Shown piece by piece: positions 1 to 7,741 of a stretch of DNA of 64,000 nt. The notes beneath the pieces were generated by a model, which saw only the letters and a program-made list of their open reading frames with translations, was not told where the DNA came from and did no database searches. Where the stretch lies: positions 1,612,001 through 1,676,000 of the forward strand of contig NZ_CP140151.1 in assembly GCF_034479555.1 (NCBI RefSeq), read 5' to 3'. This DNA is from Chromohalobacter canadensis. Its GTDB lineage: Bacteria; Pseudomonadota; Gammaproteobacteria; Pseudomonadales; Halomonadaceae. Made by a program: the position numbers and the translations under genes. The first letter of the stretch is position 1; each line of letters begins with the position of its first letter.

Positions 1-782
1 CGTTTTTGGGCGCCGACTCCACCGCGACCCTGCCGGTGCTGATGGCGGGTGCCGCCGTGGCCTGCTACTCCTTTCTGGGCTTCGATGCCGTTACCACGCT
101 GACCGAGGAAACCAAGGATCCGCAGCGTACCCTGCCACGCGCCATCCTGTTGATCACCTTGATCGGGGGACTGATCTTCGTGGTGGTGTCGTATTTCGTG
201 CAGCTCGCCGCACCGGGGCATGACTTCGCCAACCCCGATGCCGCCGCCTACGAGATCGCGCGCAACATCGGCGGCGACATCTTCGTCTCGATCTTCTTGA
301 TCGGGCTGGTGGTCGGCCAGTTCGCCTCCGGCATCGCCGCCCAGGCCAGCGGCGCGCGCCTGCTCTACGCCATGGGCCGCGACGATGTGCTTCCCAAGCG
401 CTGGTTGGGCAAACTAAGCCGCTTCGGCACGCCGCTGGGAGGGCTGGTGTTCAGCGGCCTGGTCGCCTTGCTGGCACTGACCATGGACGTGCTCTCGGCA
501 GCATCCTTCATTAACTTCGGTGCCTTCCTGGCCTTCGCCCTGGTCAACCTCTCGGTGATCTTCCACTACTACCTGAAGGAACGCCGCCGCAGCGGGCTGG
601 ATACGTTGTGGTTCCTGATCTGCCCGTTGATCGGCCTGGGCGCGATACTGTGGCTGATGGCGAGCCTGGATCACCTAGCGATCATGCTGGGCAGTGCGTG
701 GCTATTGTGCGGCCTGGCGTGGCTGACCTGGCTGACGCGTGGCTTCAGCCGCCCCACGCCGGAGCTGAACTTGGAGAGTTAA
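1..782 (+). CDS. APC-family amino acid permease, C-terminal part
   Basis: Inner-membrane amino acid/amine transporter of the APC superfamily, cut by the left window edge: the frame is open from the first bases. The visible ~259 residues hold about six hydrophobic segments. The stretch with GFDAVTTLTEETKDPQRTLP is the conserved loop of this family (F-D-x-x-x-x-x-x-E-E-x-x-x-P-x-R-x-x-P). The substrate cannot be told from this half. The gene converges on ruvX, with a strong hairpin between them. The family call is firm; specificity is unknown. Confidence 0.85.
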   Translation, partial: FLGADSTATLPVLMAGAAVACYSFLGFDAVTTLTEETKDPQRTLPRAILLITLIGGLIFVVVSYFVQLAAPGHDFANPDAAAYEIARNIGGDIFVSIFLIGLVVGQFASGIAAQASGARLLYAMGRDDVLPKRWLGKLSRFGTPLGGLVFSGLVALLALTMDVLSAASFINFGAFLAFALVNLSVIFHYYLKERRRSGLDTLWFLICPLIGLGAILWLMASLDHLAIMLGSAWLLCGLAWLTWLTRGFSRPTPELNLES

Positions 783-805
783 TCATTCAAGATTAATAGC
801 TAAGC

Positions 806-839
806 GCACCCGCGACCGGCCCCAGGCCGGTCGCGGTGC
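806..839. terminator. hairpin between convergent permease and ruvX
   Basis: GC-rich inverted repeat: GCAC-C-CGCGACCGGCC pairs with GGCCGGTCGCGGTGC around a short CCA loop, with one bulged C. It occupies the gap between two converging genes. There is no T-run on either side, so it may act as a transcription barrier or RNA-stabilising hairpin rather than a classical terminator. Confidence 0.55.
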
Positions 840-840
840 A

Positions 841-1287
841 TCATGGCATGCGTTGCAGGAAGGTGTCGTCGGCGAAAAAGCTTTCCAGGATCAACTGCGC
901 GGCGATGCCGTCCACGCCATCGTCGCGATAGTTGCCCCGGTGCCCGGCGTCGCGGGCGATGCGTTTGGCGGCGCGCGTGGAGCCGCGCTCGTCGAACACT
1001 TCCACCGGTTTGCCGAAGCGCCCATGCAGGCGGTTACCAAACTTGCGCGCGCGCTGGCTCATGTCCGACTCGGTGCCGTCCATGTTGAGGGGCAGCCCCA
1101 CCACCAGCAGATCCGGCTCCCATTCTTTGAGTAACTGGCCGATCTGCTGCCACTCGGGAATCCCGTTACGCGCGGGCAACGGCGCCAGGGCCGTAGCACT
1201 GCCCAGCATTTCGTTACCTACCGCCACGCCGATGCGCCGCGTGCCGTAGTCGAAGGCCAGTACCAGCCGTTGCCCTGCCTCGGCCAT
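841..1287 (-). CDS. ruvX: RuvX/YqgF, putative pre-16S rRNA nuclease / Holliday junction resolvase-like
   Basis: 148 aa, the usual length for the RNase H-fold YqgF/RuvX family, whose members process the 5' end of 16S rRNA. The first acidic motif is AFDYGTRRIG (Asp13). VVGLPLNMDG follows in mid-protein, then FDERGSTRAA and the C-terminal DDGVDGIAAQ, which carries the last catalytic Asp. The start codon overlaps the yqgE stop (TGATG type), so the two are translationally coupled. This yqgE-ruvX order is conserved in gammaproteobacteria. Confidence 0.95.
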   Translation of the reverse strand: MAEAGQRLVLAFDYGTRRIGVAVGNEMLGSATALAPLPARNGIPEWQQIGQLLKEWEPDLLVVGLPLNMDGTESDMSQRARKFGNRLHGRFGKPVEVFDERGSTRAAKRIARDAGHRGNYRDDGVDGIAAQLILESFFADDTFLQRMP

Positions 1288-1844
1288 CAGGAATGTCCCG
1301 CCTCACGCGTCATCAAGTTCAGATCGACGCCCAAGATACCCGCCGCCGCGTTCAGGCGTTGTTCGGCATGCACGTCGAAGAGGATCGAAGCGTCGCCTTC
1401 CACCGTCAGCCAAGTGTTCTGCTTGAGCTCATCCTCGAGCTGGCCTGCCTGCCAGGCGGTGCAACCCAGACAGACGATGAAGTCTTCGGGGCCCCGGCCC
1501 TCGGCGATGGCCTTGAGCATATCCATGGAGGTCGTCAGGGCGAGGTCGTCAGCGACCTGCAGGCTGGAATCCCAGGGCAGGTTCGAGCCGCGATGCAGAA
1601 TGAAACCGCGATCCTTGTGGACCGGGCCGCCATAGTGAACCGGCAAGTCACGCTGCAGGCACTCCGAGGCATCCAGTTCGAGTTGCTCGAGCAGGGCATC
1701 TAGCGTCAGCTCCATGGGGCGATTGACGATCACGCCCATGGTGCCGTTGTCGTCATGGTCACACAGGTAAGTCAACGTCCCCTTGAAGTTAGGGTCGTCG
1801 AGATGCGGCATCGCCAGCAGAAAATGATGCTTCAAGCTTTGCAT
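1287..1844 (-). CDS. yqgE: YqgE/AlgH family protein
   Basis: 185 aa UPF0301 protein. The N-terminus has the family signature (HHFLLAMPHLDDPNFKGTLT), followed by GTMGVIVNRP and HYGGPVHKDRGFILH. The biochemical role is unresolved; the family is linked to ruvX and, in Pseudomonas, to the name AlgH. The gene lies upstream of ruvX with a 1-nt stop/start overlap. A possible -10 (TACAAT, minus strand) lies about 70 nt upstream. Confidence 0.93.
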   Translation of the reverse strand: MQSLKHHFLLAMPHLDDPNFKGTLTYLCDHDDNGTMGVIVNRPMELTLDALLEQLELDASECLQRDLPVHYGGPVHKDRGFILHRGSNLPWDSSLQVADDLALTTSMDMLKAIAEGRGPEDFIVCLGCTAWQAGQLEDELKQNTWLTVEGDASILFDVHAEQRLNAAAGILGVDLNLMTREAGHS

Positions 1845-1962
1845 GAGCCTCCCGGGCGTCGAGGCGCGTCCCGCCTCTCGCTTACGCCGAAATTGGTGCT
1901 TGTCGCAGCGATTGTATCACTGCCCCTGCTGAACCTCGCCATCGTGGGATGGCAAGCGGCGC

Positions 1963-2916
1963 TCAAAAGCGCCGGGCAATGGCGTCCATCAACAATCCAC
2001 CGATGTCGGTGCCACGCTGGGCGTCGATCTCGCGCACGCAGGTGGGACTGGTGACATTGATCTCAGTGATGTAATCGCCGATCACGTCGAGCCCGACGAA
2101 GATCAGGCCCTTGTCGAGGATCGCCGGTTTGACCTGCTCGATGAGCCAGTAATCGCGGTCGGTGAGCTCGCGGGCCTCGCCGCGCCCGCCAGCCGCCAGG
2201 TTGCCGCGCGTCTCGCCGGCGCTGGGAATCCGCGCCAGGCCATACGGCACGGGCTCACCGTCGATCAGCAGGATGCGCGTATCGCCGGCCTTGATCTCGG
2301 GCAGATAACGCTGCGCCATGATCTGGCGCGTGCCGCGCTCGGTGAGCTGCTCGATGACCGAGCCCAGATTGCGGCCCTCGGGCGTGATATGAAAGATGCC
2401 GCTGCCACCCATGCCGTCCAGCGGCTTGAAGATCACATCGCCGTGCCGGGCATGAAAGTCACGCAATACGGCATCGTGGCAAGAGACCACGGAGGGCGGG
2501 ATGCAATGCGGGAACTGCTGGGCAAAGAGCTTCTCGTTGCTGGTCAAAAGCGCCTGGGTGGGATTGACCACCAGCACGCCCTCGCGTTCGGCGAAGCCCA
2601 GCAAGTGCACGGCGTTGAGGAAGTGATCATCCACCGGCGGATCCTGGCGCATCAGGATCACGTCGAGCTCCGCCAGCGGCGCGGCTTGCACTTCCTCGAG
2701 TCGATACCACGCCTCGGGGTCACGGTACGCCTCCAGCGCGCGCATCCGGCCCATGGCGCGCCCGCCTTCCAGGTACAGATCTTCCGGCTCGAGATAATAA
2801 AGCGACCAGCCGCGTTCCTGAGCGGCCCACAGCATGGCCAGGGTGGTGTCTTTCTTGTAGGCGATATCGGCGATGGGGTCCATCACCACGCCGAGCTTCA
2901 AGGCGCGCTCGCTCAT
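1963..2916 (-). CDS. gshB: glutathione synthetase
   Basis: 317 aa ATP-grasp enzyme joining gamma-glutamylcysteine and glycine in the cytoplasm, the second step of glutathione synthesis. The N-terminus VMDPIADIAYKKDTT is the GshB signature. RQDPPVDDHF lies mid N-domain, FKPLDGMGGSGIF is the ATP-grasp glycine-rich loop, and the C-terminus has EINVTSPTCVREID (metal-binding N). The length matches the family. A small GC hairpin overlaps the stop codon. It is upstream of yqgE on the same strand. Confidence 0.97.
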   Translation of the reverse strand: MSERALKLGVVMDPIADIAYKKDTTLAMLWAAQERGWSLYYLEPEDLYLEGGRAMGRMRALEAYRDPEAWYRLEEVQAAPLAELDVILMRQDPPVDDHFLNAVHLLGFAEREGVLVVNPTQALLTSNEKLFAQQFPHCIPPSVVSCHDAVLRDFHARHGDVIFKPLDGMGGSGIFHITPEGRNLGSVIEQLTERGTRQIMAQRYLPEIKAGDTRILLIDGEPVPYGLARIPSAGETRGNLAAGGRGEARELTDRDYWLIEQVKPAILDKGLIFVGLDVIGDYITEINVTSPTCVREIDAQRGTDIGGLLMDAIARRF

Positions 2917-2994
2917 GATCGGTCTTCCAGGCTAGGAATGAATGCGCGCAGTATGCCGCAGCGACCAGCGGAAGACCAAGGCGCCAGCAGCGTC

Positions 2995-3729
2995 TCAGCC
3001 GGACTGATGCGCGTCTATCGCCTCACGCGTCAGGCGGATGCCTTCTTCCTCGATGGTGATGAGCCGCTTCTTGTAGAGCCTGCCCACCGCCTGCTTGAAG
3101 GCGCTCTTGCTCACGCCCATGCGCGCCTTGATCTCGGCAGCGGGTGTCTTATCGCCCAGCGCCACGTACCCACCATGGCAGCGCAGCAACTCCAGCACTT
3201 TGTCACCGACCACATCGAGCCCCGCCTCGCCGGGCGGCAGCATGGCCAGATCAAGCCGCCCGTCTTCGCGCACGCGCTTGATATAACCGGTCAGCCGTTG
3301 GCCCCGCCGAGGCGGATGGATGATGTCATCGGCGTACAGCAAGCCCCAATAGCGGTGATCGACCACCGCCTTGAAGCCCAGGTCGGTACGCTCGGCGATC
3401 ACTAGGGCGACGCGGTCGCCGGGCGTCATATCCGGCGCCTCATCGGCCAGGAAGCGATCCAGACGCATCGACGCCACCGGCCGCTCCTGGGCGTCCTCGT
3501 AGAGCATCACCAACACCCGCTTACCAACCTCGGGACGGAAACGCTGCTCGGCGAACGGCAGCAACACGTCCTTCGACTGGCCCCAATCGAGAAAAGCCCC
3601 GGTGGTATTGACCGCCACCACCTTGAGATACGCCACCTCGCCAATACGCGCCAGGGGCGGCCGCGTCGAACTCGACGCACGCCGGCCGGGAGCGGAAGAA
3701 CGTGGGGCGGAATCTGGGGAACGGGACAT
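2995..3729 (-). CDS. CvfB-type S1 RNA-binding protein
   Basis: 244 aa from the chosen ATG (MSRSPDS); the frame stays open 28 codons further to 3813, but that extension has no family similarity. After a Ser/Arg/Pro-rich tail of about 25 residues come an S1-like domain (VAYLKVVAVNTTGAFLDWG... VLLPFAEQ), further S1-type repeats and a C-terminal winged helix (VSKSAFKQAVGRLYKKRLI). That is the layout of Staphylococcus CvfB/YitL proteins. An RNA-binding regulatory role is inferred from the family. No operon partner is evident. Confidence 0.85.
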   Translation of the reverse strand: MSRSPDSAPRSSAPGRRASSSTRPPLARIGEVAYLKVVAVNTTGAFLDWGQSKDVLLPFAEQRFRPEVGKRVLVMLYEDAQERPVASMRLDRFLADEAPDMTPGDRVALVIAERTDLGFKAVVDHRYWGLLYADDIIHPPRRGQRLTGYIKRVREDGRLDLAMLPPGEAGLDVVGDKVLELLRCHGGYVALGDKTPAAEIKARMGVSKSAFKQAVGRLYKKRLITIEEEGIRLTREAIDAHQSG

Positions 3730-3833
3730 GATGGCGACCACTGACGAGAGATATGTCCTCATTATGACGCCGCCCGGCAACGCGAGCAAAGGCCGTCGCG
3801 GGGTTAGCGGCATAAATCGGCGATTCCCTCACA

Positions 3834-4005
3834 ACGTCGATGCGGCACACATACAGCCCAACCAACGTTTGGGATCTACGCTTGAAGCGAGACGGCGCGG
3901 CCACGCTCACGATCCCCGAGGGGCACACCACGCTGCTACGGCCCCTTCGTCATGAACTCGAGCGCAGACACCGAAGACTCCCTACGCCGGTTCCAGGCCG
4001 GGTAG
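3834..4005 (+). pseudogene. decayed pirin-family gene (remnant)
   Basis: Two pieces of a pirin-like protein survive in different frames. Frame 0 from about 3840 reads TNVWDLRLKRDGAATLTIPE then GHTTLL, resembling the start of the pirin C-terminal cupin. At 3937 the +1 frame reads YGPFVMNSSADTEDSLRRFQ then AG and a TAG at 4003-4005. YGPFVMN...FQxG is the hallmark C-terminus of pirins, and the TAG falls where Arg normally follows. The segment between them is deleted. No intact start is visible. An intact paralogue lies at 4806-5756. Confidence 0.7.
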
Positions 4006-4053
4006 CTCGGCGCGGCATCGTCACTACTTCGGGCGTCGGCTCGCCCGCAGTCG

Positions 4054-4085
4054 GTGGGAGCCCCAAAGGGCCTCCCACTCTTTTC
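4054..4085 (+). terminator. rho-independent-like terminator after the pirin remnant
   Basis: An 11-bp stem with one mismatch (GTGGGAG-CCCC / GGGC-CTCCCAC) and an AAA loop, followed by TCTTTT. It sits between the remnant and the hydrolase gene and probably insulates the latter. Confidence 0.6.
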
Positions 4086-4106
4086 CACCACAGAGGGAGA
4101 TGTGCC

Positions 4107-4730
4107 ATGAGTTATTCCTACTCAAGACTCGACAAGAACGATGCCGCCCTACTGATGATCGATCATCAAGCAGGCTTGCTGTCCCTGGTCCGCGACTTCA
4201 CCCCAGACGAGTTCAAGAACAACGTGTTGGCTCTGGCCGACATCGCCGAGTTCTTCGATCTGCCGACGATCCTCACCACCAGCTTTGAGGACGGCCCCAA
4301 CGGCCCGCTGGTGCCGGAGTTGAAGGAAAAATTCCCCGACGCGCCCTATATCGCCCGCCCCGGCCAGATCAACGCCTGGGACAACGAGGACTTCGTTCAG
4401 GCGATCAAGGACACCGGCAAAAAGCAGCTGCTCATCGCCGGCGTGGTGACGGACGTATGCGTCGCCTTTCCGGCACTGGCCGCGCGTGAAGCGGGCTACG
4501 AGGTCTTCGTGGTCACCGATGCCTCGGGCACCTTCAACCCGACCGTGCGCGATGCTGCGTGGGACCGCATGTCCCAGGCCGGCGTACAGTTGATGAACTG
4601 GTTCTCGGCGGCCTGTGAACTGCATCGCGACTGGCGCAACGACATCGAGGGTTTTGGCGGCATTCTGGCCAAACATCTGCCCCACTACTCGAACCTGATC
4701 CAGAGCCGTGACGCGGTGCTGAAACACTAG
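4107..4730 (+). CDS. isochorismatase-like cysteine hydrolase (YcaC type)
   Basis: 207 aa. The ATG at 4107 was chosen because AGAGGGAGA lies 6 nt before it; the longer open frame upstream is the pirin remnant. The catalytic pattern of the isochorismatase-like hydrolases is present: the early Asp in LLMIDHQAG, a Lys/Arg region, and the nucleophile Cys in IAGVVTDVCVAFPA with the cis-peptide V-V-T before it. The length and N-terminus (YSRLDKNDAALLMIDHQAGL) match E. coli YcaC, whose substrate is unknown. It is followed by pirin, a frequent pairing. Confidence 0.88.
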   Translation: MSYSYSRLDKNDAALLMIDHQAGLLSLVRDFTPDEFKNNVLALADIAEFFDLPTILTTSFEDGPNGPLVPELKEKFPDAPYIARPGQINAWDNEDFVQAIKDTGKKQLLIAGVVTDVCVAFPALAAREAGYEVFVVTDASGTFNPTVRDAAWDRMSQAGVQLMNWFSAACELHRDWRNDIEGFGGILAKHLPHYSNLIQSRDAVLKH

Positions 4731-4805
4731 ACCACTACCGCGGCCACACTGCCGCCACCGATGCGCTTGGTGGCGGCAGCCTACGTCTCGCCAAGGAGAC
4801 CGCGC

Positions 4806-5756
4806 ATGAGCAATACAGAGCATCGTCCCCATCTCTACGATTCCCGTGAATGCCCCGTCGTGGACGGGCACCGGCTGGTTCAGCATCTCCACGCCCGCAC
4901 GGCAGATGTCGGCGGCATCCCGGTCAACCGCGTGATGCCCCAAAGAGGCCGTCGGCTCATCGGCGCCTGGTGCTTTCTCGACCATGCCGGCCCGGCTACC
5001 TTCACCGCCGGCGCAGGCGGCATGCGTGTTGGTTCACACCCGCACATCGGCCTACAGACCTTTACCTGGATGCTGGCCGGCGAAATCATGCATCACGACA
5101 GCCTGGGCAACGCCCAGCGCATCCGCCCCGGCGAACTCAACCTGATGACCGCGGGCCGTGGCATCGCCCATACCGAGGCATCCATCCCCGAATCCGGCCA
5201 ACTGCACGCCGCCCAGTTGTGGATCGCCCTACCCCACGCCACGCGTCACACATCGCCACGCTTCGATCACTACCCCGACTTGCCGCGCTGGAGCGAACAG
5301 GGCGCGGACGTGACGTTGCTGATAGGCGATTTTCAAGGCCGCGAGGCGCCCACGCATGCTTTCTCGCCGCTAGTCGGGCTCGACATCGTCAGCCCCGATG
5401 CCACCCAGCTGACGCTCCCCGCCCGTACCGATTTCGAGTATGGCGTCCTCGTGCTGGAAGGCAGCCTCACCATCGAGCGTGACCGTTTCGACACCAACGA
5501 GATGGCCTATCTCGGCAGCGGGCTCGACGAGATCACGCTCGCAATGGAAGCCGGCACACGCGCCCTGTTGCTCGGCGGCGAACCGCTGAACGAGGACATC
5601 CTCATCTGGTGGAACTTCGTCGGTCACAGCAAGGCCGAGATCGCCGAGGCTCAGAAGGAATGGGAAGCCGGCAGCGACCGCTTCGGCGACGTGCCCGAAT
5701 TCGATGGGGAACGGATCATGCCGCCACCGATTCCGTGGAAGGTGACAGCCAACTGA
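4806..5756 (+). CDS. pirin family protein
   Basis: 316 aa bicupin. The start was chosen for AAGGAGA 6 nt upstream. The N-terminal cupin has the pirin metal set: GSHPHIGLQTFTW (His, His), the Glu/His region IMHHDSLGN and GRGIAHTE. GRGIAHTE with HAAQLWIALP is the pirin signature. The C-terminus is ALLLGGEPLNEDILIWWNFV and ends in a Pirin_C domain that is complete but of the non-YGPFVMN subtype. Pirins are Fe-binding proteins, some with quercetinase activity; the role here is unknown. Confidence 0.92.
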   Translation: MSNTEHRPHLYDSRECPVVDGHRLVQHLHARTADVGGIPVNRVMPQRGRRLIGAWCFLDHAGPATFTAGAGGMRVGSHPHIGLQTFTWMLAGEIMHHDSLGNAQRIRPGELNLMTAGRGIAHTEASIPESGQLHAAQLWIALPHATRHTSPRFDHYPDLPRWSEQGADVTLLIGDFQGREAPTHAFSPLVGLDIVSPDATQLTLPARTDFEYGVLVLEGSLTIERDRFDTNEMAYLGSGLDEITLAMEAGTRALLLGGEPLNEDILIWWNFVGHSKAEIAEAQKEWEAGSDRFGDVPEFDGERIMPPPIPWKVTAN

Positions 5757-5766
5757 GTCGCGGCAC

Positions 5767-6495
5767 TCACCCCAAATCGCCGAAGTGATGCTGGAGCAGC
5801 GTGAGGGCGACGACGGGGGCGGTTTCGGTGCGCAGGATGCGCGGGCCGAGGGTCAGGGCGGCGAAGTCGGCGGCACGGGCGGCGTCGATTTCGTTGGGGG
5901 ATAAACCGCCTTCGGGGCCGACGAGCAGTGCGACGCGAGTGACGTCGCTGGCATGCTGCCAGGTGGTGTCGGTGGAAGGATGCAGGACGAGGCGCAGCGT
6001 TTCGTCACGCGTTGCGAGCCAGACATCAAGTGTTTGCGGGGGATGCACGGTGGGCACGCGGCTGCGCCCGCATTGCTCGCAGGCGCTGACCGCGACGGCT
6101 TGCCAGTGGGCGAGTTTTTTGGCTTCGCGCTCGCCCTTGAGGCGCACGTCGCCGTGCTCGGTGTAGAGCGGGGTGATCGCCACGACGCCGAGCTCGGTGG
6201 CCTTCTGGATCGCGTAGTCCATGCGGTCGCCCTTGGAAATCGCCTGACCCAGGTGCACCGCCAGCGGCGACTCGGGGCCACCCTCAGTCACGGCGGTGAC
6301 CCGTACGCGTACCTCACGGCGCCCGACACTGACGATCTCAGCGTCGGCTTCATGACCCTCGCCATCGAACAGACGCAACGCCGCGCCTTCACGCAGGCGT
6401 AGCGCGCCCGCCACGTGGCGCGAGGCACCTTCGGGCAGGGTGATTTCCGCTGCGGCGACCAACGTGGCCGCCACATGAATGCGCGGTCCGGCCAT
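5767..6495 (-). CDS. rsmE: 16S rRNA (uracil(1498)-N(3))-methyltransferase
   Basis: 242 aa SPOUT methyltransferase that methylates U1498 of 16S rRNA. An N-terminal PUA-like domain (ASRHVAGALRLREGAALRLF) precedes the C-terminal trefoil knot with LLVGPEGGLSPNEIDAA and LGPRILRTETAPVVAL, the SAM-binding signature of RsmE. It starts 3 nt after the secB stop, so the two are cotranscribed. Confidence 0.97.
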   Translation of the reverse strand: MAGPRIHVAATLVAAAEITLPEGASRHVAGALRLREGAALRLFDGEGHEADAEIVSVGRREVRVRVTAVTEGGPESPLAVHLGQAISKGDRMDYAIQKATELGVVAITPLYTEHGDVRLKGEREAKKLAHWQAVAVSACEQCGRSRVPTVHPPQTLDVWLATRDETLRLVLHPSTDTTWQHASDVTRVALLVGPEGGLSPNEIDAARAADFAALTLGPRILRTETAPVVALTLLQHHFGDLG

Positions 6496-6498
6496 CGC

Positions 6499-6993
6499 TT
6501 ACTGCACGTTCTCGGCGGCTTCGCTCTCACGCTTCTTCTTCTGGGCGTACATCGCCTCGAAGTTGACCGGTGATAGCATCAGCGGCGGGAAGCTGCCGCG
6601 ATTGACCAGGTTGTCGATGCACTCGCGCGCATAGGGGAACAGCATATTGGGGCAGAACGCGCCCAGGGTGTGGTCGAGCTGGTCGTCGCTCAAGCCGGCG
6701 ATGCGGAACAGACCGGCCTGTTCCACTTCGACGAGAAACGCCGTGGCGCCGTCTTCGTTGTTGGTGACCTGCGCCGTCACCTTGACCACGACCTCGTAGA
6801 GGTTTTCACCGACCTGTTCGCTGGTGGTGTTGAGGTCGAGCCCAACCTTGGGCTTGAACGCGTTCTGGAATACGCTCGGCGCGTTGGGCGACTCGAAGGA
6901 GACATCCTTGACGTAAATACGCTGCATGGAAAATTGCAGCTGGTTCTGCGTGTCGTTGCCACCTTGAGCGGCCTGATTGTTGTCTTCCGCCAT
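6499..6993 (-). CDS. secB: protein-export chaperone SecB
   Basis: 164 aa cytoplasmic chaperone that keeps preproteins unfolded and passes them to SecA. Family motifs visible: MQRIYVKDVSFESPNAPSVF, then the acidic/hydrophobic core VEVEQAGLFRI and CPNMLFPYARECIDNLVNRG. The length is normal. In E. coli the order is yibN-grxC-secB-gpsA; here grxC is absent and only 71 nt separate yibN from secB. RBS AGGAAG lies about 5 nt upstream of the ATG. Confidence 0.97.
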   Translation of the reverse strand: MAEDNNQAAQGGNDTQNQLQFSMQRIYVKDVSFESPNAPSVFQNAFKPKVGLDLNTTSEQVGENLYEVVVKVTAQVTNNEDGATAFLVEVEQAGLFRIAGLSDDQLDHTLGAFCPNMLFPYARECIDNLVNRGSFPPLMLSPVNFEAMYAQKKKRESEAAENVQ

Positions 6994-7064
6994 GTTGCAC
7001 TTCCTTTGACTTATCTATGCATGAGACGCGGGGGCCGGCGTGCGCCGCCCCGCCAGTGTATCGC

Positions 7065-7484
7065 TTACTTGCGGACCACCGGCAACTCATCGGACTGCCA
7101 CTGGGTCATACCGCCCTTGAGCTTGGCCGCGCGGGTGAAGCCACCCTGGGTCAACTGCCCGACGGCAGCGCCGGAGTGCTGGCCGTGCTGGCATACCACC
7201 ACCACCGGCTTTTCCTTGTAGTCCTCGAGCTCTTTGAGGCGATCCTCCAGACGGCCCTTGGGAATATTGCGGGCACCGGCGATATGCCCCGCCTTGAAGT
7301 CCTTGACCTCGCGAATATCCAGAAACAGCCCCTCCTCGCGATTGATCAGCGAGGTGGCTTCGGACGGCGAGACGCCGCTGTTCGAGCCTTTCAGCTCGTA
7401 GGCGATCCATGCCACCAGTACCACCAGAAAAGCGCCTGACAGTAGCAGGTGGTTTTGCACGAATTCGAATAACTGATCGATCAT
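7065..7484 (-). CDS. rhodanese-domain protein, YibN-like
   Basis: 139 aa from the ATG at 7484; the reading frame continues 39 codons upstream, but YibN homologues start here with one N-terminal membrane helix (LLLSGAFLVVLVAWIAYEL). A single rhodanese domain follows, with the active-site loop CQHGQHSG and persulfide Cys. This implies a membrane-anchored sulfurtransferase. Its substrate is unknown. It is upstream of secB and divergent from gpmI, as in enterobacteria. Confidence 0.9.
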   Translation of the reverse strand: MIDQLFEFVQNHLLLSGAFLVVLVAWIAYELKGSNSGVSPSEATSLINREEGLFLDIREVKDFKAGHIAGARNIPKGRLEDRLKELEDYKEKPVVVVCQHGQHSGAAVGQLTQGGFTRAAKLKGGMTQWQSDELPVVRK

Positions 7485-7606
7485 GGGTGCGGATAACTCT
7501 CGTTGTGTGTCTGTCGGCGTCGTGTGCGCTCGGCGAACGCCGCATGCCCCGGCGGGCGCCTTAGTATACATGAGCCATGCGCGAGCGTCCGGCCCCACCA
7601 ACGCGG

Positions 7607-7635
7607 CTGACGCTCTGTCGTGACTGCGTTATGAT
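7607..7635 (+). promoter_or_regulatory. candidate sigma70 promoter of gpmI
   Basis: CTGACG (7607-7612), a 17-nt spacer, then TATGAT (7630-7635), about 105 nt upstream of the gpmI ATG. It is the best -35/-10 pair seen in the intergenic region. The leader that follows contains a small GCGGCACTGCCGC hairpin. Confidence 0.4.
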
Positions 7636-7741
7636 GCAGCAAGGAGACGTGAGTCGCGAACCCCCAGCGGCACTGCCGCTTCATGGGGTCATCGGCCGAA
7701 TGCGCCGATGCGACGCCCATCAGATTCCCGCGAGGCATGTT

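Noticed and set aside
1862..1990. TonB-like hydrophobic stretch (LVLVAAIVSLPLLNLAIVGW) on the plus strand
   Set aside because: A tonB gene is often found near gshB-yqgE, but it would be on the minus strand here. This frame runs opposite to the operon and has no Pro-rich or TonB domain after the hydrophobic stretch.
2389..3405. 338-aa open frame on the plus strand
   Set aside because: Antisense to gshB and the CvfB-like gene, both of which have clear family motifs; a GC-rich shadow frame.
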